From contig JAMXBD010000397.1 in NCBI GenBank assembly GCA_024138025.1, positions 868,001-932,000 of the forward strand: a stretch of 64,000 nucleotides of DNA, read 5' to 3'. Below, one piece after another: positions 33,657 to 46,574 of the stretch. The position numbers were made by a program, and so were the translations under genes. Every line of letters starts with the position of its first letter. Within the stretch, counting starts at the first letter, position 1. The notes under the pieces are model-generated. The model searched no databases. It saw only the letters and a list, made by a program, of their open reading frames with translations, and had not been told where the DNA came from. Origin of the DNA: Combretum micranthum (Eukaryota > Streptophyta > Magnoliopsida > Myrtales > Combretaceae).

Positions 33657-36600
33657 TGTAAGCCCCGGAAAATTTCAGTAAATAATTCCAAGATGAACTT
33701 CAAAAATAAACCCTAAAAATCACTCCAAATTAAAATGAGTTTCGACAAGTCCTAAATCACGAATGAATCCAAAAATTTCTTAATCATGAGAAAATGAAAA
33801 TCCTTAAAAATAAAATAAGAACTCAGTGGTCTTCAAATTCAAAACCATGATGTACAAAAAAAAAATTCCATATTTAACTCCGACTTATAAAACCGGGTAA
33901 TATAAAGCCCAAAAACAAATTAATTAAAAGTAAACAACTATTAACTTTCGAAAATAAAACCCAATTCAAGAATTCCGAAAATATTAAAAGATATTAAATA
34001 CTTCCAAAAATGAAATGTAAAATAAATTTCTCAAATTAAATATGTTGTATAAGCATAAAATATCAGTTTCCAAATTGGCAAGGATCTAAACCGGAAAATC
34101 ACCCGAAAACCCTAAGTAGAATACAATAGTTTAAGTCCGGCAACCTAACGCCCCTAACCCTAGAGGCCGAGATGTAGTTTAAATATGTAAGATAGCTCGT
34201 AGTAATATAAGTTTTCTTAAAAATATCAGATTGGTAAAATTTTGACCTATTTCGAACCTGTTCGAATACAGACTTGAAAAGTGTGTCACAGGGCTCGAGA
34301 TATAAAAAATGTACCAATAGTACCATTAGACTCGTAATTTCATAAGATTTCCAAATATATCAGTTATATAATTTTTCGGGTTATAAAAGTTACAGTTATA
34401 ACCTTTTTATCGTATTTTCATTATTACCGATAATTGATTAGTCTTTTGCACTATTCACTTTTATTTCATTACACAATTTTATTATTCTTATAAAGCTTTA
34501 TATTTTTAGATAAATATTTTATATATTATAGAATTTTTTTTCTAAAATTTAGTTAGTTCGGGCTTTTACGGGATCAGATTCTGTTTAAGACCCGATACTA
34601 AAAAAATAAAATAAAATAATTTAATAACTGAAAAATATTTTTGTTTTCATAAAATAATTTTTTAGAATTTTTGGGGTTATAAAAATATTATTTATAGCTC
34701 ATATTTGCGTATTTTGATCATACCGGTAACATAATTGTTAAAATACTAAAATAATTCAAATAATTATTTAATTTTAATTATAAAAAATCTGCTACAAATA
34801 TTTGGAATAATTTTTCTAATTTTATTATTTTTTTTATTATTAAGAAAGTACTTTTACAACCCATACCTTTAAGTACACCTTACACATATCACTTCCTTTT
34901 CCCTTCAATCTTTCTACACTTTACCCCACACTTCATGGCAAATTTTTCCCCGTCTTTATGGCTGCCATTGTCCTTTGTTCACTCCTATTTTGACTAAATT
35001 AATCATATTCTACTCCTTCTTAAGAAAGCTACATTATACATTTATTACACAAATGAATTTCAAGTCAAAATTCAAACAAATTTCTCTCTCCTCTCCCTCC
35101 CAAATTCACGTGCAGCATGGGTCTCCTTGGCTGCCCTTGTTTTATTTTTTTTCTCTCCTTTATTCAATTAAAACACTCATTTTCTCACTTTCCCTCTTTC
35201 ATTCATTAGCCTTTTCTCTCTCATTTTCCTCTCTTTCTTTCTTCTTTTTGTTCTTGTTTCTTCAAGAACACAAGCTGCCCTCATCTCTTTCATTAGCTTC
35301 CACCCATATTTTTTGAAGATTTCTAAGCAAATATTCATCTCAAAGCCTCCATAGGTGATATAGGTAAAGTGTAATGAAGTTTTCATGCATCAAATGACCT
35401 TCCATAAGCTTAAAAGCTTAGGATGATGATGCCAATAATGAAATACTCCTTTTCTCCACTTTTGTTATCTTGTATTACAATTATTTTCTTGTTTAAAGTT
35501 AATATATATTGTAGATCTAACTTTTTGTATCTTTGATTTTTGTTTATGCCATAGATTTTGCTATTTAAGTTATTATTCTTGTTATTACTTATGGTTTATG
35601 CATATATTTCTCATTCACATGTGTTCATGCATTCAAATCTAGTTTAGAAGACTAGATCTAGTTGTTTTAGGTTCATACATGCATTAGACTTTGTTTTATG
35701 TTCATGGATGACTTGTAGTGGCATGATGATAGTAGGAATGTTTTAGAAAACTCAAGATCTATTTTATTTTCAACAAAAATCATTTTTGAAAATTCGGATG
35801 AAAATGGAACCATATTTGGAAAAGTTGTTTTTCAACTTCAAAATGTGTATTTTTCATTTAAAATGAAGGGCTTAGGGTATAGATAACATAAATAAAAGAT
35901 TTTGATGAGCAAAGTTTAGATCTATGAGTTTAAAGTTCATTACCATGGGTTTCATTTAGATCTATGTTTATATTATATATAGATCTTATATTTGAACTTA
36001 GACAAAAATTGCGAAATTCGTATTTTGGCAAAACCCCTATTTGAAAACCACTTTCCAAGTGTCAAAATGTAATTTTTACTTAAAAAATGAAGGCTTAATA
36101 TATGTATATCATTAAGACTTCTTTTTACAAGAATCTAATGCGATTTTTAAAAGTTATTTTCAAATAAAAACAAAAATGAAGTTTTTATTTAAGAAATGAA
36201 AGGCTCTTAGGATAGGACATGTAAGGAATGGATTTTCATAAGTTTAGATAGATTTTATCAAAAGGAATGTCCAAAAATAAATTTTGTAAATTCGGATCCC
36301 AACCAAGAGTAATTTTTAAAACCCACATATCAACTCAAAAACTCATGTTTTATGTGAAATATGAAGGGTATAGGTAATAGGTATCATTAAGTGGTGATTT
36401 TTACAAGTTGAAATGAGTTTAGACATGAGTAATGTGTAAAACAAAAAGTAGAATCAAGATGGAAAATTTGAGTTAGTAGTCAATTTGTGAAATTCGTAAT
36501 TTTGAATGAAGGCCATAAGAAGACCTAGTATTCAAGCTCAAAATGAATGTTTTATGTGTTAAATGAAGTCCTTAGGTAATTGATATAGTAAAACCTTAAA

Positions 36601-38446
36601 TTTTAATGCATTAAACAAGTTTTTCCCAAAGGAATCATTGAAAAAGTGGATTTTCTAAAATTCAGATTTTTGAGTAGATCCTATTTGAAAACATGTTTAC
36701 AAAGTGTAAAATGGAAATTTTTATGTAGAAATGAAGGTCATAAGTAATATATATAATGAAGACCCAATTTTGACAAAAGTAATTACATTTTCTTAAGTAA
36801 TAAATCCAAGACAAATGGAAATGATCAAAGTTAGAAAATTCATAAGTAGTTGTTATTATGGTCTTGCAAAATAAAAAGTTATAAAATTTTCTTTTAGCAA
36901 AACTCATCAAGATCATGCATGCATTAAGCTCATCTCATGTCATTCATGTTAGGAAATCACTCATATTGCATGTATAGCTAATTTATATAGTAGGAACATT
37001 ACAATCATTTACAAAACTATTTTTCGGAATCAGAACCGTTACTGATCAGATCTGATCCCTCTGTTCTGAGACCTAAATGTTTTCGAAACTTTAGAATAAT
37101 ATTATAAATAGATAAATCTTTTAAAGTAGATGGAAATCGATATATAATTTGCGAGATTCCGAGTTAAAATGACCAAGTTATGGCCGTTTTAAGTTGGAAT
37201 TCTCGCTTAGGACGAGAATTACGAATTTGATATTCGTATAAAATCGTTTAGATTAGTTTGAGTTGAAATACTTATTAGAGTATTTCTTCCTTTTTAGGTG
37301 ATCCTGAATTCGACGATTCCCTGCCACCGAATTATTATTACTAGAAGACCAGTGATCCAATGGTCGAGTGAGATTTCTCCTTGTTTTGTTACCTTGATTG
37401 TGCTTGTAGTTAGTTGCATTAGAATTATAGGAACAAGATAAAAATCGATATGAATGGGGATGGGAGATATGATGAGACTGTGATGAATGTATGCCAAAGA
37501 ATACTAAAGCATAGCGAAACCACGATTTGATTGGATAATTGCACCGTTCATATTATTTCTATTATATGTGTGATATTGGTAGCCACTCTAAAGAATGTAT
37601 AAATATTTTGACCTAAGCAAAAATTAAATTGGTCATGCATCGCATCGGACGTATTGCATTTGGTAGCATGCTACTCCTACGCAGGTCGATCGGTGTGGTC
37701 CGTGGATGACTCGTTTGGATAACGAACCCGGTGCCAGAGCTCATTCAGGGATACTAAGGCACATGTAGATGCATTCTTGGATGAGCATAGCCGAGTCGAA
37801 TGCTAAGAGCCGAGGGCTTGGGGACTAGATGCGGTCGTGTAGACTCAATACCATTCCTAACCCAAGATACGGAGAGCATAAATCCGTTCTATGTGTTGGT
37901 TCCGGATACCCATGCATAATTGCTTGCTCACGTGTTTGTTCATGCATAGCATATGACTGATTATAACTTGTTTGTTATGGTATGGAATTAAGGGAATTCT
38001 CACTAAGCTAGTGTAGTTTATACCCCAATAGTTGTTTAAATGAGCAGGTTATCCCAAGAATGCTAAGTGGGGACCGAGATGGTTGAAGCCGAGAATGACT
38101 TCGGGATTCCAGCAAGATATAAGAATGCTTGAAGTTTTTGGCTAAGCTTTGCGAATTGCCTTGTAATATTTTTATGTAGTGAAGTCTTGGGATGAATGTA
38201 ATTGAAGTTTGATGAATTTTATTTTGAAGTATAGTGTTTTGTATTTGGAGTATAGTGGATTGTATTTCCTTTACATTGTTACTCAATTGTATCAACATAA
38301 AATGTATCATTCCGATGTGTCTCCTTTATGTGTTAGACGCCTTATACATAGTATGGAAGCCTTCGCGTGACCGAGGTGGTCATTCTTAGGCTTTAATATT
38401 GTGTACGGCGGACTACCATGTTTAGGGTACCCTTCGGGGCGTGACA
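33657..38446 (+). repeat. 3' LTR of element B (4.8 kb, uninterrupted)
   Basis: The LTR runs from TGTAAGCCCC at 33657 to GGGGCGTGACA at 38446. It is the only intact copy of this family here and serves to align the interrupted 5' LTR; it lacks about 75 bases present at 16220-16295. It has two U3-type modules (about 34230-34440 and 34550-34745), donor-like CATAG|GTGATA (35354/35355), acceptor-like TTTTTAG (ends 37297) and the hairpin region at 37869-37915. CTATC follows at 38447-38451; its partner would be left of the window. Confidence 0.93.
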
Positions 38447-38535
38447 CTATCGATAGAATCTTATACTTTCTAGGTTGAGAATTGAATGCATGATACTTAA
38501 GAACTTGCAACATATAGGTAAAGCAGTTTCTGAAT

Positions 38536-39195
38536 CTAACTTGTCACCACACCAAATTCGGGGTCACAATCTTCATCCAAGGCTACTATCTTAGCTCCTT
38601 CATCGTCTAATTCTTCATACACTCACTGTCCTTCCAAGTTGTAAATCCTCATTCCATGGATAGCTGCTCTAGAACAGCTTGGGTTATTTCCTCCATTCCC
38701 ACTTTTTGTCGATGTAGCTCCTTTAGTTGTACCAAGTGGTCTAACGGGAGCATTCTTCCTCTACAGGCATTCATTGGCAAAGTATCCAGTTTGTTTGCAT
38801 ACAAAGCAGACAATGGAAGCCTTCTTCGGACAATCATTAATCTTGTGGCTAGGGTCTCCGCAGAAATAACATTTATGTTGGAGCACGGGGCATCTCTTTG
38901 GGTAATGCTCTTCTTTACACTTCCAGCATGATACCTTAACCTTCGATGCTTCCCTTTTGCCACTAGTTGCTAAAGGAATTAAACTTCTTGTTTTCGAAGC
39001 TAAACCCATAATTGTCTAGAGTCTTCTTCCCAAACACAAAGGTTCTTTTCTCTGACACTTTACTCTTTCTCTTCTTAGCTCCTTCTATAATGCGAGCTCT
39101 TTCAACCAATTCATGAAGGGTCCTTAAATCTAATTCTTCCAATCGCATCCTCAAATCCTCATCCAGGCTACTCAAAAAAGACTTGCCTTATTAAC
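38536..39195 (-). pseudogene. Gag C-terminal half of element D
   Basis: The sense strand is minus. From 39195 the frame gives the capsid end (SLDEDLRMRLEELDLRTLHE), a basic stretch (RARIIEGAKKRKSK), and three knuckles: CWKCKEEHYPKRC, CYFCGDPSHKINDC and CFVCKQTGYFANEC, the last with Tyr in place of His. A Glu/Asp-rich tail ends at the stop at 38536-38538. One frame change is near 38963. The upstream continuation is at 59999, beyond element E: removing E and one TTAAC copy rejoins the gag reading at its YAPES...EEL...RQVFL stretch. D's pol must lie left of the window, beyond element B. Confidence 0.88.
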
Positions 39196-39356
39196 TGTCA
39201 CGCCCCGTAGGGTATCCTAAACGTAACAGCCCGCCACATACTAAGTAAGACTCTCGAGTTCTCTATCGAGCCCTTCGGGAGTCTTAATTAGATGTAAAGC
39301 GTTCCTTTACGACGATAGAATACTTCGACAAATGGAGTTAAACAGTTTAGCGTGGC
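39196..39356 (-). repeat. 3' LTR of element E, outer tip
   Basis: These 161 bases begin TGTCACGCCCCGTAGGG and match 56601-56760, the tip of E's other LTR. A solo LTR follows at 39357 and the LTR resumes at 46575. TTAAC at 39191-39195 matches TTAAC at 59994-59998, so E has a perfect 5-bp target duplication. Confidence 0.95.
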
Positions 39357-40776
39357 TGTCACGCCCCAGCGGGTACCCTAAACGTGACAGCCCACCGTAC
39401 ACAATATTAAAACTCAAGAATGACTACCTCAGTCACTTGAAAGCTTCCATATCGGTAGAAGGCGTACATTCACAACAAAGGGAGACCGGTGGAGTAATGC
39501 ATTTTAAGACATTGGCAGCGGAACATGCAAAATAACACTCAATATACTTCATTGAAATAAAAGTCTTACAGCTTCTAAGGGGCATTCCCCCGATAATTCA
39601 TAATAACATGGTTCTAAATATAACATAACTAAAGCTAGAAGATTTTAGAAGAAATCTACTCTATAACTTCAAAATAGATTGCCTCCAAAAGCTTCTAAAA
39701 AAAATAAGGATTCTACTCGGGAAATCAAGGTGGTCTCGGGTGCAAAAGATAATCCTGCAATATCAAAAGTCTATAGGAGTATAAGCATGACTAGCTTAGT
39801 GAGATATTCCTTACGCAATAGTACTCATAACAACAATCAAACAAGTTTATTAATCAAGCATATGAATGCAACAATCATATGATCAACATTACATACGACT
39901 ATCCGGTTTCGTATGTTTGATGGATTTACCCCTCCATCGGTGGTTAGGGAATGCTTTGAACTAGGTCCCGAACAACATCCTCAAGTTTGCGCGCGTCTTG
40001 GGGTTCCAACGAACCGTACTACTAGTCCCCGGGCCTTCCATGCCCAAAGCGATCGATCCGGCTCGGCTACACCTTAAGGCCGTATTCCCTGTACGTCCTA
40101 ACCCTCAAGATGTAGCTAGGCAGCTTACCTTTCCGGTCCCACGCTGAGGAGTAGTAGCAAAACTTCGAAATGATATTCTAAGTGATATGCATGAGCAATT
40201 TATTATATGGGGATTTCTATATGGCATTAAATCATTTAAAGCGATCAAACAATATTTGCACACATAACAATACATACATGGAAACATTTATATCAATCAC
40301 AAATCGGGTTCCGATATACTTATCGTTCATTGATCGCGCATAATGAATCACATACATAATTCCCATAATATCCCACATGCATATCAATTTTATCTTTTCC
40401 TACATCTAGTGCTCTATTCTACAAGCACATGCGCGAATACATAAGCGTAAAAGAAACTCAATCGTCCATAGCGCTCTAGGAGTCGAAGTAATCCTCGGGG
40501 AAGACAAGACCGTGATCCTCGACACCTAAACAAAAGAAATACCCAACATGAGTATTTCATCCAAGATCTATTCAAGTTCTATACTTCTATCTTAAAGAAT
40601 TCGTAAAATCGTATGGAATGGAAATCACAATTTAAAATGGCCATAACTTGCTCATTTTAACTCGGAATTTCGCATATTATATACCGATTTCTACCTATTC
40701 GAAAAGATCTATCTATTCCTAAGGTTATTTTCATCAAAAGAAGTCATTTAGGTCTAGAATAGTAGCGTAAAAATTT

Positions 40777-43700
40777 TGCCACGCCCCAAAGGGTACCCTA
40801 AATGCGACAGTCCACCACACCCGATATTTAAACTCAAGTATGACAACCTTAGTCATCCCATGAGTTTACATATCGTGTGTAAGGTGTACTCACACAACTT
40901 TTAGGATCATACTTTGATTCGAGTAGTCTTAATAAAGCATACATAGCATTAAGAATATAAATCACAACAAGATAAATAGTTAAACTTTACAAAAGCCAAG
41001 GGGGCATACCCCCGCCAAAAATAATAGGAGTCTACATCGTTTAGCTCCAATTACATATATCTGAATTTACACTAAAGAGATTTTCCTAGAAGTCCACGCT
41101 TATACCAGGTCCCGACTTCCTCAAAAGCTCTTTAATCCAATGTAGTAAACCTGCACAAAGGTCCTCTCGGAACATCCAAAAATAGGAACACTGCAACAAA
41201 AACTGTTGGGGTATAACGCTAATTGCTTAGTGAGATTCACTTTCCAAGGAACATACTCGACCAAGCTAAAACGTCTATACAAGCAAGTTATAATTAAGCA
41301 ACCATGTGAATGCACAAGCAAATGAGCAAGCAGGGAAGCATATGACTTTCCGGTAGTCATAAGTGAATGAATTTACGCCCTCCATTCGGGGTTTGGGGTA
41401 GTTCATAAGTCATGCAACTACAATTCCAAATTGGTCCATAAGACATGCAACCATAATTTTTTTTAATGTTGGTCCATAAGTCATATAACCATAAGTTTCA
41501 TTATTTGAATGGGGTGGTTCATAAGTCATGCAACCCTAGTCCTCTTCATTAAAGACCCGCTGCCTCCCGAATACACCTTTGTCCCATCAAAGGCATACTC
41601 GACAATGATATGCGACTCACTACGTGCTATGCATGTACAATTTATTCATATAATCATGGTATATTAATTAGATAACTTAAAAGTGACCATACAAATTTCA
41701 GACATTCCAAATCTATACTAGCTCATACAAGATTATTGCAACAAAGCTTGCCTCGATATACTTATCGTTCATTCATGCAAGTTTAGGTCACCATTCAGTC
41801 ACAATTTTATCTTTTCCTAAGTCTAATGCCACTACTACTACAAGCACACCCAAGAGCATAATTAATTGAGAAATGAACTCACTTGTCCATGTAGTGAAAT
41901 CCACTAGTCGTAATAGTCCTCGGGGAGTGGTAACCCATCCTCCAATTCACCTAGGTACAAAGAATACCCTCAATGAGTATCTCTCAAGAAGTTCTATTAA
42001 ACTTAACAATTTTATTTACTAAGTTCGTCAATTTCCGCCTAGGTTGAATCCTTAACTTAAAAAGGTCATATCTAACTCATTTTAACTCGGAATTTAGCTT
42101 ATAATATACTGATTTATATCTACTTCGAAAGAGCTATCTATTTCCAAAGTTAATTCAAACATTTAAGGTCATTTAAGGGTCGGAAATGTACTGTACAGTA
42201 GGGTTGCAAAAATTCCAGATTTGAACCTTTGTGAAAAATTGCCATATCTACTCTATTTAACTACTTAGACCAACTTATTCTAGTCCTAAACTTGCAAGGA
42301 GATTATCAAAACAAAATTAAGAGATTACACACCTATCTAATACCAAACATAAAGTTCAAATGAAACTTCTAAGGATCCATTTTCATAAAACCGAAATTTA
42401 CAAGTTGAAACTCATTGTCTTGTTTTGAGTAATTCCTTTACTAAAACTTACTTAGTTTAATGAAAATAATTTTCCAATATTATATATCATCAAAGCATTC
42501 CATTTTCAATATAAAATACTTGTTTTGAGATCAAAAAGAAGGTTTTCAAAATTGGTCTCCCCATAATTACGAATTTCCACTTTGAAATTTACAATGAAGA
42601 CAAGACTTAAATTTTGTATTTTACAAAACACTTGATCTAAGCAATACCTTTTTGGAAAACTCATTTAAACTTATGAAAATTCATTCCTTAAGATATCTAT
42701 ACCAAGAGCCCTTTATATTTTTGTCTAAATCTTCATTTTAAGGTTGAATGATGGGTTCCAAAAATAGGTCTTGGTCTTGATCCGAATTTTCATAAATTTA
42801 TTTTGGACATATCTCTTGAGAAAATTCATCAAAACTCATGGAAAACAACCCATTACATATTATATCTCAAGAACCCTTCATTTATTGAATAAAATCCTCA
42901 TTTGTGAGTTGGAAAACATGTTTTTATTTTGGATCTTTGTCTTGATCCAAAAATACAATTTTTGTTTTTGAGAATAAACTTTGAAAATCAACTTTGATTC
43001 TTGTAAGATGGAGTCTTGATGATATACATCCATCAAACCTTCATTTTCTTAACAAAAACTTCCATTTTAAGGCTTGGAAGAGGGTTTTTAAAATAGTGCA
43101 TTGACAAGTTACGAATTTCACTTTTTTATTCAAACTCAAATCTAAGATCTACTCAATATATAACCATGAAAGCATAAGAAAAACTTAGTAGTAGGCCTTA
43201 AACTTCTAGATCTACACATAAACATAACTAAAGCTTTGTAAAACTCTAGATCTATAAGTTATCACATAAACAAGAAGATAAACAAGCCTTCCATATAACA
43301 AAAATACTAAGAACAAAAGAGATCATCATCTAGAGGAGTGTTTCAACTCTTGGCATCATCATCCATAGCATTTTGAGCTTGTAGAATGTCCTTTGATGCA
43401 TGAAACATCCATGGTATCATCCTAGAACATCTTATAAGAGCAAAAAGAGGATGATTACCTTAATTATTTGCAAGAAATATATGTGGAAGCAAGGAAATAA
43501 AATGGGGGCAGCTTGTTCTCAAGAAGACAAGGCAAGAAAGAAGAGGAAAAGAGAGGGAAAAAGAGAGAGGAAAAATATAGGGTTTGTAAAGGTGAAAGAG
43601 GAAAGGAATGAGATGTTTAAATAGAGATAAATGTGTGTTAAATAATTTTTTTAAAAAAATAAAACAACAGCTGCATGGAGAAGGGGGGCTGGCGTGATTT

Positions 43701-44469
43701 TGTGTGGTGTAGGGGTGTGTGTAGTTTGATTTCAATTTGCATTTTTGAAAGTGTAACAAGTTGCATCCATTTATAACTAAAAGAGACTTTTAAAATATCA
43801 AATAAATAAATAAAAATAATGAAAAGTGGCTAATTTATGGGGAATGGGCAGCTGCAAATTTTGGGGAAGAGAAGTGTAAGAAAAAGCAAAAGAAGACATA
43901 ATAATGTGTAGTAATGATAATGTATGTGTACTTGAGATATGGGTTGATAAAGTGGCTTTTTGAATAAGAAAAATATATAAAATAAATTAAGAAAAATATT
44001 TTTATTTAAGTGGCAGAATTTTTATGATTTAAATAAAATAATCAATTAAATTATTTTTAGAAATTTAACAATTAAGTTACCGGTAAGAGTAAAATAAGCT
44101 TATATGAGCTATAACTGATATTTTTAGAATCCGAAAAATTATAAACTTGATATTTTTGAAATCCTTATAAAAATACGAGTCTATAAATATTAAAGATATA
44201 TTTTTAATTTTCCGGGCCTCTGGACACGCTTTCCAAAGCAGTATCCAAACGGGTTCGAAATAAGCCGAAAATGAACCAACCTGATATTTTTAATAATTCA
44301 AATATTATTACGGACTATTCTAAACAGTTTAATTATTTTTCGACTCCTCGATTTACGAACTCGGGTTTGCAGGATCTAAACTGTAGGGTTTTACTCAAGA
44401 TCCGTTGACCTAAGGTCTCCGATTGACTTTCCGGCTTAAGGTTTAGGGCTTAGAAAACAGGGGTTTACA
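40777..44469 (-). mobile_element. Solo LTR nested in the solo LTR at 39357-46569
   Basis: A 3.69-kb LTR from TGCCACGCCCC (one change from TGTCACG) to GGGGTTTACA at 44469. Flanks AATTT (40772-40776) and GATTT (44470-44474) match at four of five bases. It resembles the LTR at 4532-8112 in its first 1.2 kb. Signals: U3 block about 44110-44280, donor-like TTAAG|GTAATC (43459/43458), acceptor-like CTAG|GTGA (41951/41950), hairpins 41339-41387 with one mismatch in each stem. I see no clear TATA box. Confidence 0.9.
41396..41540. repeat. Irregular minisatellite built on (G/T)TCATAAGTCATGCAACC
   Basis: Four diverged units of the phrase GGTCCATAAGTCATGCAACC, spaced 40-60 bases apart, lie just beyond the double hairpin of the solo LTR at 40777-44469. 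Confidence 0.75.
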
Positions 44470-46574
44470 GATTTGATACGAATTTTCCAAACTTCAAAAC
44501 TAGAGTTTTCAAACCTTTCTTTACTCAAGAGCTTTTGTACAAAAATATAGATATATTGTATGATTTAAAAATCCCTTGAATATATGTATAATCTCATACT
44601 ATATGCATGAATTTGGTGTTGTCTCAACAATGGTTTAGTAAAACAAATGTCTTGAAAGTGAGATAAGCTTAAGTCTTGAAAAGAATTTTATTTTTGAAAA
44701 ATTTCCTAAGTTATCATAAATGAGTATTTCCTCCTTTTAACTCTTTTCCTAAAAAAAAAGTTATTTTAATGTTTCAAGGTTTCCATAAATTTATTTCTAG
44801 CGTTTTGGAAAACAAGGTTTTTCTAAATACTTTATGGTTAGTTCCACTTTTAAAAGAAATCATCTTATAAGTTATTTTTGAAAAACTTATCTTAGACTTT
44901 AGTGTTGGTGGAAAACTTTGACAATTGAATCTAAGAAATCCTTTGATTAAGTCTAAAGAAACTTTCTTATTTATTTTAAAAGAGAATTTATATTAACTTT
45001 ACTTTGCGTATTTCTTGGTAAAAACCATATATTGTTACTATCTTTAGAAGAATATTTGTTTGAGATAAATTTCAAACATTTAAGGAAAATTACTTCTTAT
45101 GTGACAAAATTTATATTTAAAAAGAGTTCTTATTCTTATTTTAAGAAAACTCATTTCTATTATGATTGAGACAATAACAACATATTCATGTATGAATGAG
45201 AGTTTTTGACTATGAAAAATATAAAAACAACAAAAATGAAGTAAGAACATAAAAGTAAAGTCAAGTATTGGGAACCTTAGCTTCATCAAGGTATCCCCGG
45301 ACTAGGAATAGACTAGTCCTTAAAGAAAAGAAAAGCAAAGAAATAAAATTGTTTTTACTTGATATGGACAAGTCTAAGACTAGAAAGACTAGTCTTAATA
45401 TTGCATAAAACAAGTAAATAAATTGCAAGACTTGAAAATAAATAAATAACAAGTGAGCTTATATGCTCTAAATAAATATATATACATAATACTTATATAA
45501 GTTAGGTTAGAAACAATAATAACAATATCAACATAATAGTAACATAAAGAAAATAAGAACATGAACAAAAACAAAACATGAATAAATTGTTGCTTCTTTA
45601 ACTCAATGAGTCTAAGAAACATACACTAAACTCATGTTGAGTTATATGAACATGATGAGAGAATATGACAACTTTTACCTAAAGCTTATGGGTTGTTGAA
45701 GAAGAAAAGAATGGGTTGTTGTATTATGTGAGACTTGGTTTTCTAAAGAAAAGAAGAGACTTGAGAGAGGTTTTGGGAGAGGAATTTTGTGGAGTGATTT
45801 TGGGAGAGTTTTAGTATGAATTTTTGTTGTGTGAAAGAATAGAAGAGGAATGGGTATTTATAGACTTTTGGAGTGAAAATTTGTGTAATTAAAATTAATT
45901 GGAATTGAAACAAAAATGAGGGCATAGAGGACATGGGGGGGTGCCGGTTTTGAGTATTATAGGGGGAGAAATAATTATTTTTGTTTGTTTTGTAATAAAA
46001 GAAGTAATGTGTAAAGGGTGATGTGATTAAAGCTGTATGGGGAAGGTAAATTGTAAGGTACAGGTATGGTAGTGTGTAAGAATAGAGTGCAAGAAAAAGT
46101 ATAGATAGGTGAATAGTAATGAATAGTATAAAAGTACTATGAATAGTAGACTAGACAATTAAAATACCGGTAGTAACGAAAATACGCGTAAAAGGCCTAT
46201 ATCTGATATTTTTAGTTACCGAAAAATTCTAAAACTGATATTTTTGAAAACCATATATTTTTACAAATCTATTGGTGTTGTCGGAATATTTTTGCTATCT
46301 GGTGCTCCCGGGTACGGTTTTCGAAAACTGATCCCGATCGGATCCGAAGGACACTAGAAAAATTCGAATATGATATTTTTAGGCTTCCCTATGTTATTAC
46401 GAACCATATTCCATAATGATCTCAATTTCGTTTCCTAGGATTTAAGAACACGGGATTGCCGGATCTAGATCCACTAGACTAATCGTATAACTAGGTTAAC
46501 TTTAGGGTTTCGTTTCAACTTCCGGTTCTTAGGGTTTACTAATATTATCGAAAAATCTAGGGGCTTACAGGGGC

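Larger units (their letters stand above)
39357..46569 (-). mobile_element. Solo LTR of the element A family, containing another solo LTR
   Basis: Minus-oriented LTR from TGTCACGCCCC (39357) to GGGGCTTACA (46569); its own length is about 3.5 kb after removing 40777-44469. Flanks GTGGC (39352-39356) and GGGGC (46570-46574) match at four of five bases. The E LTR at 56601-59993 shows the uninterrupted target. Signals: TATA box CTATAAATAC (45854-45863), donor-like TTTAG|GTAAAAG (45679/45678), acceptor-like TTTAG (ends 40526), double hairpin 39892-39938. Confidence 0.92.

Noticed and set aside
43400..43624. Lys/Arg-rich 74-codon frame
   Set aside because: It sits antisense in the solo LTR at 40777-44469 over the CT-rich transcript start region; low complexity explains the charge.
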